From contig JBBPZZ010000025.1 of NCBI GenBank assembly GCA_038198445.1, forward strand, positions 1-15,644: a stretch of 15,644 nt of DNA, written 5' to 3'. Positions within the stretch are counted from its first letter, which is position 1, and each line of letters opens with the position of its first letter. A program made the position numbers and the translations under genes. The DNA is from JACDDK01 sp038198445 (GTDB lineage: Bacteria; Actinomycetota; Rubrobacteria; Rubrobacterales; Rubrobacteraceae). This document shows positions 6,541 to 12,454 of this stretch, one piece after another. Under the pieces are notes generated by a model, which searched no databases, was not told where the DNA came from, and saw nothing but the letters and a program-made list of their open reading frames with translations.

Positions 6541-7137
6541 ATGGATATCAAAGTCTACAACACAGGCAGGTGACCTTACGCCCGGCGGACCAGGATGGTC
6601 CTGCATGAGAAAGACATTGATTTCGAGACGTACGAGGTGGATCTCGAGAACAAGAGCGAAGAATTCCTGGACGTAAGTCCTACTGGTAAGGTACCGGTAG
6701 TCGTCGTGGATGGTGACACTCTGTACGAGTCGAACGTGATAAACCAGTATCTCGAAGAGGTTACGGAAGATCCGAGGCTGTTGCCAGCCGACCCGAAAGA
6801 ACGGGCTTACGCCAGGATCTGGATGGCCTCCGCCGACGATAATTTTTATCCTTCGGTCTTCGTGGCGAGCGTCGGTCCAGAGAGAGGCTTCTCCGAAGAG
6901 CAGGTCGCCGAGGCGCTACGGAAGCTGAAGGATACACTCTCGAAGTTGGAGGAAAGACTTGAAGGTCGCGAGTACCTGGCCGGGGGCTTCTCTCTAGCGG
7001 ACATAGCCCACGCCGGAAATTTCGTGCGTCTACGAGAGCTTGAGCAGCGAGGAGAAGTTTCTCTTGGAGAGTACCCAAACGTCGTAGCCTGGATGGAGCG
7101 GGTGGAGAGCCGCGAGAGCTTCAAGGCGGCGGGCTAG
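6541..7137 (+). CDS. Glutathione S-transferase-like protein with in-frame TGA at the catalytic position; candidate selenoprotein
   Basis: Read from ATG 6541 the frame gives MDIKVYNTGR, then TGA (6571-6573), then PYARRTRMVLHEKDIDFE, and stays open to TAG at 7137: 198 residues counting the TGA, a normal GST length. The TGA takes residue 11, the place of the catalytic Cys or Ser in [CS]PYARR-type GSTs, at the start of helix 1 of the thioredoxin fold. The rest is complete: VPVVVVDG with the cis-Pro, the glutathione-binding LYESNVINQYLEE, and the helical C-terminal domain with FSLADIAHAGNFVRL. A strong Shine-Dalgarno precedes 6541, and a hairpin of bacterial SECIS geometry follows the TGA. Selenocysteine at residue 11 explains all of this. 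The alternatives are a nonsense mutation or sequencing error of a Cys or Ser codon, or a shortened protein from ATG 6595 lacking strand 1 and the active site. The 3' end converges on the thioredoxin-fold gene with 3 bases between stops. Confidence 0.75.
6571..6607 (+). promoter_or_regulatory. Candidate bacterial SECIS (TGA codon plus downstream hairpin)
   Basis: After the TGA, arms GCGGACC (6585-6591) and GGTCC-T-GC (6597-6604, T6602 bulged) enclose the 5-nt loop AGGAT (6592-6596). There are 18 bases between TGA and loop. Known bacterial SECIS elements place the apical loop about 16-37 bases after the UGA and carry a G in the first two loop positions; here the second loop base is G, and the AGG beginning resembles the E. 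coli fdhF loop. Unlike fdhF, the bulged U is on the 3' arm. The stem may extend through G6584-T6606 and C6583-G6607. Folding was judged by eye. Confidence 0.6.
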
Positions 7138-7140
7138 AGC

Positions 7141-7452
7141 TTACGAGAAGCCGAGCAATTCCTTGAGGGCCTCCCGCATCATCTCTTGTGTCGGGTGGCC
7201 CTTAAGACCTTCGGGAGTCTTGTAGATCCTGCAAGCGGAGTCTTCACTCGGACTTCCCGTTGGGAAGAGGTCCTTGCCATCAACGAGGATTGTGGGGCTG
7301 CCGGAGGACAGTGTCTTGCGAGCGCCTCGCCGTTCGAGATCCACCATCTCGATCTCGTGGCCGAGCGCTTCTTGCTCGAGGACTTCACGCAGGATCTCCG
7401 CGGTGGGACCGGCGTTTGGGCAGCCTTCAAAATGAAGCAATTGAACCTTCAT
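7141..7452 (-). CDS. Small thioredoxin-fold protein, second gene of an arsR operon
   Basis: A 103-residue protein with a thioredoxin-like layout: an N-terminal strand and motif HFEGCPNAGPT (Cys11), helix 1, a second strand EIEMVDLE, then GSPTILVDGKDLF carrying the cis-Pro before strand 3. A second cysteine lies in SACRIYKTPEGL (Cys74). The active-site position has a single Cys (CPNA) rather than CxxC, so a monothiol reductase, a metal-binding or a thiol-transfer role is possible. Proteins of this type are often annotated thioredoxin family or alkylmercury lyase-like and commonly sit beside ArsR genes; the MerB catalytic domain itself is absent. It starts 20 bases after the arsR stop on the same strand without a clear Shine-Dalgarno, so translation probably depends on arsR. 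Confidence 0.75.
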   Translation of the reverse strand: MKVQLLHFEGCPNAGPTAEILREVLEQEALGHEIEMVDLERRGARKTLSSGSPTILVDGKDLFPTGSPSEDSACRIYKTPEGLKGHPTQEMMREALKELLGFS

Positions 7453-7472
7453 GAACCGAGGCGGCCGGATCT

Positions 7473-7853
7473 TCAGCAGCCGTCCTCGGTAACGTCGCAG
7501 GCCTTGATATTGTCCAGATTTTCCCCGAGCAACTCCTCACCGAGCTTGAGAATCTGAAGGACCCGATCGTCCGCTATCGAGTAGTAGGCGTTGCGCCCCT
7601 CGCGCCGTACTTGCACGTAGCCACACCAGGCCAGACATCGCAGATGGTCCGAAACTCTCGGCTGTGGAGCGCCCAGAGCCTCGACCAGATCCCCAACCTT
7701 CGTCTCCCCTTGCCGATCCAGCAACAGCAAGATAGAAAGCCTGGTTGAATTGGCGAAGCCGTTGAAATACTTTGCCAGAAGGCACATCTGTTCGCTCTTG
7801 CGCCCCACCGGAACGTCCGCCAGGCTCTCCAGACTAATAATGTTTTCCTGCAC
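7473..7853 (-). CDS. ArsR/SmtB-family repressor with CmtR-like metal-site cysteines
   Basis: A 126-residue winged-helix repressor. The helix-turn-helix is in VGDLVEALGAPQPRVSDHLRCLAWCGYV and the wing in VRREGRNAYYSI. Cys73 and Cys77 (CLAWC) sit in the recognition helix with the Cys-x3-Cys spacing of M. tuberculosis CmtR (Cys57/Cys61, Cd and Pb sensor). Cys119 near the C-terminus is placed like CmtR Cys102, and a further Cys126 ends the protein. I infer a sensor of Cd, Pb or another thiophilic metal; arsenic or mercury sensing cannot be excluded. The start is GTG at 7853 with GGGAG 8 bases upstream, following an in-frame search that found no better start. The gene leads a two-gene operon with the thioredoxin-fold gene and is probably autoregulated. 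Confidence 0.9.
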   Translation of the reverse strand: MQENIISLESLADVPVGRKSEQMCLLAKYFNGFANSTRLSILLLLDRQGETKVGDLVEALGAPQPRVSDHLRCLAWCGYVQVRREGRNAYYSIADDRVLQILKLGEELLGENLDNIKACDVTEDGC

Positions 7854-7907
7854 TACGCGCTCCCTTCGCGCTCGGAACTTATATGTAATTTACGTTGTAC
7901 GTTGGTC

Positions 7908-7936
7908 AGTATACTCATTCGATCGGCTGCTTGTAT
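7908..7936 (-). promoter_or_regulatory. Possible arsR promoter
   Basis: On the minus strand TATACT (7913-7908) matches a -10 well and lies within the palindrome AGTATACT. The -35 position 17 bases upstream reads ATACAA, a weak match. The 180-base spacer 7854-8033 also contains the near-palindrome ACGTTGTACGT (7893-7903), a conceivable operator half. Confidence 0.3.
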
Positions 7937-8033
7937 ATAAATGAAGCAAGAAGCTCCAGGAGCAATCCGACAATAAACCGAGATTCTATAAGGGCGTAAC
8001 AAGATTTACAATGTCGCCGGGATGGATTGACTG

Positions 8034-8945
8034 CTACCGCGAGAAGGCGCTACGGGCGGCGGCGAGATCCCACAAGGCGTGGCCCACGCTCTTGAAAATG
8101 ACAGGTCCCGTGGGATGGTGGGATCCCACCAGGACATCTTCGAGCGATAGGGCATCTTCCCAGCGGAATGCTTCGGCGCGCACGGCTTGTATGAGGTCCC
8201 CGGCCTCCTCCATCGCGCCGTCGAGTGTATCCACTACGATAGTCGAGTGCGAGATCAGCGCTGGCGGAAGCTCCGCCATCTCGGGGTTGAATGCCCCAAC
8301 CGCCGCTATAAAGATGCCGTCCGGTACGCTATCCGGCAAGACCGGCTCGCGGCTGGTCGTCGCGGTGACGATGAGGCTCACGCTGTCCAGCGCTTCTTCG
8401 GGACTGCTGATGACCTCTGCGCTAACCTCCAGGCTTTCGGCGTGTCGGGCCAGCGCCTCGGCGCTCTCGGCGGTGCGGGAGGCGATGAAGACCCGTGCGA
8501 CGCCAAGTCCTTCGCGGAAGGCTTCGAGATGCGCGCGGCCCTGGGTCCCGGCGCCCACGATGAGTAGTGGACCCTCGGGGCGCGGGGCAAGTGTACGGGC
8601 TGCGAGCAGCGAGAGAGCGGCGGTGCGCCGGGCGGTTACGGCCGCTCCGTCCAGAAGGCCGAGACGTTTGCCGGTCGCGGCCTCCATTACCACCACTTCG
8701 CCCTGGATAGACGGCAGCCCAAGAGCCGCGTTGCCCGGATGTACGGTGACCAGCTTTGTTATGGTGGTCTCTCCGTCCGTAGCGGGCATGATGAGCAGCA
8801 CGCCGCCTTCCGGCAAAGGCAGCGCCATCCTCGGCGGGGCCTGCACTCCTTCTTCGTGTCGGGCCAGCGCCACTCTATGGATGGAGTCCGCAAGCTCTAT
8901 ATAGGGCAGTCGCGAAACGGTTTGCCGGGCGTCCAGGACTTCCAC
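8034..8945 (-). CDS. Ornithine cyclodeaminase/mu-crystallin family protein, probable ketimine (pyrroline/piperideine-2-carboxylate) reductase
   Basis: A 303-residue protein of the OCD/mu-crystallin family. The NAD(P) Rossmann motif is LLIVGAGTQGRAH (127-139). Substrate-site residues are Lys64 in TKLVTVHPG and Arg106/107 in TARRTAALSLLAA. The late loop reads AAVGAFNPEMAEL; pyrroline-2-carboxylate reductases of this family have a similar GxFxPxMxEL loop, whereas true ornithine cyclodeaminases carry a catalytic Asp there, so ketimine reduction is favoured over ornithine cyclisation. Such enzymes reduce cyclic imino acids to L-proline or L-pipecolate. The gene starts at GTG 8945 only 2 bases after the oxidase stop, so it is translated as the last gene of the three-gene operon. 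Alanine dehydrogenase-type activity is a further possibility. Confidence 0.85.
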   Translation of the reverse strand: MEVLDARQTVSRLPYIELADSIHRVALARHEEGVQAPPRMALPLPEGGVLLIMPATDGETTITKLVTVHPGNAALGLPSIQGEVVVMEAATGKRLGLLDGAAVTARRTAALSLLAARTLAPRPEGPLLIVGAGTQGRAHLEAFREGLGVARVFIASRTAESAEALARHAESLEVSAEVISSPEEALDSVSLIVTATTSREPVLPDSVPDGIFIAAVGAFNPEMAELPPALISHSTIVVDTLDGAMEEAGDLIQAVRAEAFRWEDALSLEDVLVGSHHPTGPVIFKSVGHALWDLAAARSAFSR

Positions 8946-8947
8946 GA

Positions 8948-10087
8948 TTAGTTGATAAGACGGGTGGGAGAGAAGAGTTCTATTGGATGGCTGGTCGCGC
9001 CGCTGGTGGCGAGGTCGGCCAGTATCTCCCCGACTACGCTGCAGAACTTGAAGCCGTGGCCCGAGAACCCGGCGGCGATGGCTACTTGCGGGTATTCCGG
9101 GTGCAAAGAGATGATGAAGTTCTCGTCTGGAGTGTTGGTGTACATGCAGGTGCGGGCGTCCAGCGAACGTCCGGCCAGGGTGGGGACGTACTTCGCCAGG
9201 TAGCTCCGCAGGAACTCCGTCTCCTCCTCGCGGACCTCGCGGTCTATGGTCTCGGGGTCGCAGGGGACGCCACCCGCTCGGAAGAAGGCGACCTTTACGC
9301 CGCGATCTCTGTCCACGAGAGGAAAGCTATAGAACCTGTTGCCGTCGTCAGGCTCCCAGATCCAGATCGGGAGGCGATCCGGCAAGAAGGGCTCAATACT
9401 TCCCTCCGGCTCGAACCAGTGCATCACCAGCCGCTCCACGCCGAGCGGAAGGTTCATGTCCGCGAGTATCTTCGGCGACCAGGCGCCGGCTGAGATCACG
9501 AGCCGCTCCGCTTCGTAGACGCCGCTCGCCGTCTCTACGCTTACCCGGTCCCCTGACGGCGACGCTTTCCAGGAGAGGACCGGCTCCTCGAAGCGAAGCT
9601 CCGCCCCGAGCGAGGCGGCGCGGTCGAGGTGAGCCTGTACGCCAGCCTCGGGCCGCAGGAAGCCCGCCCGTTCTTCGTACAGGGCGACCGTATCGGGATC
9701 CGACGCAAAGACCCGAAAGCGGCGCTGTAGCTCGGATGCATCCAGAAGCTCGTAGGGGAGAGCGTGCTCCTCGGCGCTCGCGACGCTACCAGAGACCAAC
9801 TCGCCGTCCCGGCGCCCGATCATGAGCCCGCCGACGAGCGACATCAGGTCCTCGCCGGTCTCCCGCTCCAGGCGCTCCCAGAGATCGTAGGCGCGCAAGA
9901 CCAGCGGCACGTACTCCGCCCCCTCGAAGTACGCCTGGCGGATGATGCGCGACTCGCCGTGGCTGGAACCCCTGTCGTGCGCCGGTCTGTGTTGCTCCAG
10001 ACCGAGCACCTTCTCGCCCCGTCCGGCCAGATGGTAGGCGGCAGCGCTACCCATACCGCCGAGCCCGACTACTATTACGTCGTACAC
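8948..10087 (-). CDS. FAD-dependent amine oxidase of the monomeric sarcosine/N-methyltryptophan/pipecolate oxidase family
   Basis: A 379-residue flavoenzyme of the DAO superfamily. It opens with the dinucleotide motif VIVVGLGGMGSAAAYHL and the family motif GSSHGESRIIR (40-50). Cys314 in TCMYTNTPDENF fits the covalent flavin cysteine of monomeric sarcosine oxidase (Cys315), and Lys265 in VKVAFF fits its oxygen-activating Lys265. GFSGHGFKF (340-348) closes the flavin site. The family oxidises secondary amino acids such as sarcosine, N-methyl-L-tryptophan and L-pipecolate, giving an imine and hydrogen peroxide. The start is GTG 10087, with CCGGAG 9 bases before it and 6 bases after the aldehyde dehydrogenase stop. 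The neighbouring reductase and ALDH7-like dehydrogenase favour pipecolate as substrate. No catalase is adjacent. Confidence 0.9.
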   Translation of the reverse strand: MYDVIVVGLGGMGSAAAYHLAGRGEKVLGLEQHRPAHDRGSSHGESRIIRQAYFEGAEYVPLVLRAYDLWERLERETGEDLMSLVGGLMIGRRDGELVSGSVASAEEHALPYELLDASELQRRFRVFASDPDTVALYEERAGFLRPEAGVQAHLDRAASLGAELRFEEPVLSWKASPSGDRVSVETASGVYEAERLVISAGAWSPKILADMNLPLGVERLVMHWFEPEGSIEPFLPDRLPIWIWEPDDGNRFYSFPLVDRDRGVKVAFFRAGGVPCDPETIDREVREEETEFLRSYLAKYVPTLAGRSLDARTCMYTNTPDENFIISLHPEYPQVAIAAGFSGHGFKFCSVVGEILADLATSGATSHPIELFSPTRLIN

Positions 10088-10093
10088 AGTGCT

Positions 10094-11686
10094 CTACTCC
10101 GGTAGCTTGTAGTCGAGGTCGGCGGGGAGGTCGGCGATGTCCATCTGGGCCTTCTGGAGCTTGCCGGCGTAGTCCCAGTTCATGGACTGCCAGCGCGTGA
10201 ACTGGTCTATCACCCAGATGCCGGAGAGCCGGCTGCCGTTACCGCTCTTTCCATTCCCCCCGAACGGCAGGTGCGCCTCCGCGCCGCTGGTCGAGTTGTT
10301 GACCGAGAGCATCCCGGCCTTGTTGCGCTCCCGGAAATGCAGGGCGTTCGTGGCGTCCGTGGTGTAGATCGCCGCCGAGAGACCGTAGCCGTGGTTGTTG
10401 GATAGCTCGACCGCCTCATCAAAAGTCGCGAACGAAGCCACGCCGACGAGCGGGCCGAATGTCTCGGTTCGGTAAAGCTCATCGTCCATCGTCATGCCGT
10501 CCACGATGGTCGGGTGGCAGAAGTAGCCCACCGCCGGGTCGCCCACGAAGTTCTGGCGCGGGTTGTCCGCGGTGATGCGTCCGGTGCCGGTAGAGCCGTG
10601 GATGGTGTGATGGTCTTCGATCAGGTCTAGCCACCCGAGAAACCGCTCCTGGAAGCGCTCGGAGAGCATCGGGCCGTAGAGGACGTCTTGCGCCGGGTCC
10701 CCGATCTTCGCCTCCTCTACGGCGCGGGCGAACCTCGACACGAACTCGTCGTGAATGGATTCGTGGACGATGACGGTGCCGAGCGAGGTGCAGCGTTGCC
10801 CGGCGGTGCCGAAGCCCGAGAAGAGCGCGCCCTCGACGGCGAGGTCCAGGTCCGCGTCCGGCATCACGACGAGCGGGTTCTTGCCGCCGAGCTCCAGACA
10901 CGGCGACTGCATGTGCCGGCCGCACAGCTCCCCGATCTTCTTTCCGACCTCCGAGGAGCCGGTGAAGCCGACCTTGTCCACGAGCCCCTCATCGAGCGCT
11001 CGCTCCAGACCGTCGAAAGCGGCCGGTCCTTCAGCCTGCACCACATTCAAGATGCCGTCTGGGAGGCCGCCGTTTACGAACAGTTGCGCCAGAGCGTCGC
11101 CGATGGCCGGAGAATACTCGGCGGGTTTCCAGACCACGGTGTTGCCGCAGGTGAGGGCCGGGATCAGGTACCACGAAGGCACCGCGACCGGGAAGTTACC
11201 CGCCGTGATAATCGCAGCGACCCCGACCGGCACGCGGAAGGTGAAGAGCTGCTTGTCCGGCATCTCGCTCGGCGCGGTCTGTCCGTAGAGCCTGCGCCCC
11301 TCGCCGGTGAAGAAGTCGCAGGTGTCGATGATCTCCTGCACCTCTCCGAGCGATTCCGTATAAGGTTTGCCGATCTCCCGCGTAACCAGCCGGGCCAGCG
11401 CCTCCTTGTTGGACTCCACGAGGCGCCCGATCTTCTTTATGACCCCAGACCGGATCGGGGCCGGCACCGCCGCCCACTCCCGCTGCGCTTCCCGCGCCGC
11501 CCGGCACGCCTCGACGAACGTCCCGGCGTCGCCGAGCAGTACTTCGGCGACAACCTCGTCCGCGTGCGCCGGATTGGTGGAAGTCATACGACCACCCGGC
11601 GCATCCTCTAACTCCCCGCCTCCGACGATGGAGGCTATGGAAAAGGTAGGGGGTGCAGTCGCGTCTCTGGAGCCGGTGGTTCTCAT
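10094..11686 (-). CDS. Aldehyde dehydrogenase, ALDH7-like; candidate alpha-aminoadipic semialdehyde dehydrogenase
   Basis: A 530-residue NAD(P)-dependent aldehyde dehydrogenase, first gene of the operon. Catalytic Cys299 is in FGTAGQRCTS, general base Glu265 in CLELGGKNP, the oxyanion Asn164 in ITAGNFPVAVP, the cofactor Lys187 in WKPAE, and the Rossmann loop is GFTGSSEVGKKI. The Arg before the catalytic Cys and the C-terminal NNSTSGAEAHLPFGG followed by GNGSRLSG resemble the ALDH7/antiquitin branch (PTSGAE in ALDH7A1), whose substrate is alpha-aminoadipic semialdehyde, the open form of piperideine-6-carboxylate. Subfamily choice is by eye; a related semialdehyde dehydrogenase is possible. GGAGGT 5 bases before the ATG fixes the start. 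The N-terminus is about 20-30 residues longer than in many ALDHs. Confidence 0.9.
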   Translation of the reverse strand: MRTTGSRDATAPPTFSIASIVGGGELEDAPGGRMTSTNPAHADEVVAEVLLGDAGTFVEACRAAREAQREWAAVPAPIRSGVIKKIGRLVESNKEALARLVTREIGKPYTESLGEVQEIIDTCDFFTGEGRRLYGQTAPSEMPDKQLFTFRVPVGVAAIITAGNFPVAVPSWYLIPALTCGNTVVWKPAEYSPAIGDALAQLFVNGGLPDGILNVVQAEGPAAFDGLERALDEGLVDKVGFTGSSEVGKKIGELCGRHMQSPCLELGGKNPLVVMPDADLDLAVEGALFSGFGTAGQRCTSLGTVIVHESIHDEFVSRFARAVEEAKIGDPAQDVLYGPMLSERFQERFLGWLDLIEDHHTIHGSTGTGRITADNPRQNFVGDPAVGYFCHPTIVDGMTMDDELYRTETFGPLVGVASFATFDEAVELSNNHGYGLSAAIYTTDATNALHFRERNKAGMLSVNNSTSGAEAHLPFGGNGKSGNGSRLSGIWVIDQFTRWQSMNWDYAGKLQKAQMDIADLPADLDYKLPE

Positions 11687-11703
11687 ATCCTACCTCCCGG
11701 GAG
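11687..11703 (-). promoter_or_regulatory. Ribosome-binding site of the ALDH gene inside a palindrome
   Basis: On the minus strand GGAGGT is followed by AGGAT and the ATG. The site is part of the perfect 10-bp palindrome CTCCCGGGAG (11694-11703), which could be an operator or could pair between transcripts; the arms have no loop, so a local hairpin is unlikely. Confidence 0.55.
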
Positions 11704-11849
11704 ATAACGTGCCTCACTACCATTCATCCTACACTACGTACGAACAGATTGATTCCGAGGGGTATAAGGTGTGGGCCGAAGGAGAAACCCATCGAGATTC
11801 CCGCGCTCGAATAAGGCTGGTGCGCGTGCGCTTTCTAGGCGAACATGCA
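11704..11849. other. Spacer upstream of the ALDH operon
   Basis: No gene recognised. It should contain the promoter of the minus-strand three-gene operon, but no convincing -35/-10 pair stands out. With the transposase remnant next to it, the distance from the ALDH start to the next intact gene is about 770 bases. Confidence 0.4.
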
Positions 11850-12408
11850 TCTCAAGGTTCAGGCGCACGAAGGCCGTGGCTGCCGCGAGCCTCTACCCAT
11901 AGCGCGCGGTACGCGGGTCTTGATAAAGGGGGAGCGGATGTAGCGGAACGAGAGGCGCCGAGAGCCGCGCGCTTTGGTTGAGATGGTACGGTGAGGAGAC
12001 CCCCGATCGCCTTTGGCGTGCGTACGTCAGGCGGTTCGACCTGCAGCACACCTTCCGCTTTTTCAAGCAGACCCTCGGGTGGACCACCCCCGCGTACGCC
12101 GTTCCGAGTAGGCCGATCGGTGGACGTGGCTGGTGACAGCCGCCTTCACGCGGTTTAGGCTGGCTCGCCCTTTCGTGGTGGATCTAAGGCTGCCGTGGGC
12201 GAGGCGCTACGATCCCGAGCACCTGATCCCGTGCGGGTCCACCGCAGCGTTTTGGCGCTCTTGCCGAGGCTGGTGAGTCCGCGAAGCCGCCGAAACCTTG
12301 CGGATGCCCACCAGGGCGACCCAAAGGACGTTTCGCGGGTCGGTCCAAGCGCTACCCACCCCTAAAAAACCCCGAAGCCGATGAAGAACGCGCACGGGGC
12401 TTAGAGTG
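11850..12408 (+). pseudogene. Decayed transposase, C-terminal part
   Basis: Translating the plus strand and switching frames recovers one protein. REPLPIARGTRVLIKGER comes before a TAG at 11941. Next, WYGEETPDRLWRAYVRRFDL continues as QHTFRFFKQTLGWTTP from 11984. Then ADRWTWLVTAAFTRFRLARP starts at 12112 in another frame. Finally PPKPCGCPPGRPKGRFAGRS appears after 12284 in a third switch, ending at TGA 12406-12408. The RRFDLxHTFRFxKQTLGWTTP core is typical of a DDE-type (IS4-like) transposase family common in high-GC actinobacteria. At least two frameshifts and internal stops show it is dead, and the N-terminal half is missing. No terminal inverted repeats were found. It lies at the border between the high-GC operon and the low-GC polysaccharide genes. 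Confidence 0.8.
12364..12401 (-). terminator. Possible terminator downstream of the glycoside hydrolase
   Basis: On the minus strand AGCCCCG (12401-12395) can pair with CGGGGTT (12374-12368) across a 20-nt loop, followed by a T run (down to 12364). It is 54 bases past the hydrolase stop, within the transposase remnant. The large loop and one G-T pair lower confidence. Confidence 0.4.
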
Positions 12409-12454
12409 AACCCTGTAAGGAGCGGGGCACGACTCTGCTAAATCACTCCGAAAG

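Noticed and set aside
6591..6603. Alternative hairpin CAGGA-TGG-TCCTG
   Set aside because: A 3-nt loop is strained and the stem has fewer G-C pairs than the competing GCGGACC/GGTCC-T-GC fold; it remains a minor alternative.
6434..6676. 80-codon plus-strand frame across the GST start
   Set aside because: Different frame, no protein-family signature, overlaps the better-supported GST reading.
6595..7137. GST gene starting at ATG 6595
   Set aside because: It would lack the first strand and active site of the thioredoxin fold and has no good Shine-Dalgarno, while the in-frame sequence upstream of it is clearly GST-like.
7953..7963. Palindrome GCTCCAGGAGC between arsR and the reductase gene as terminator
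   Set aside because: Only one base separates the arms, so it cannot form a hairpin, and no T run follows.
10688..11611. 307-codon plus-strand frame opposite the ALDH gene
   Set aside because: The minus strand carries all ALDH catalytic motifs; the opposite frame has none.
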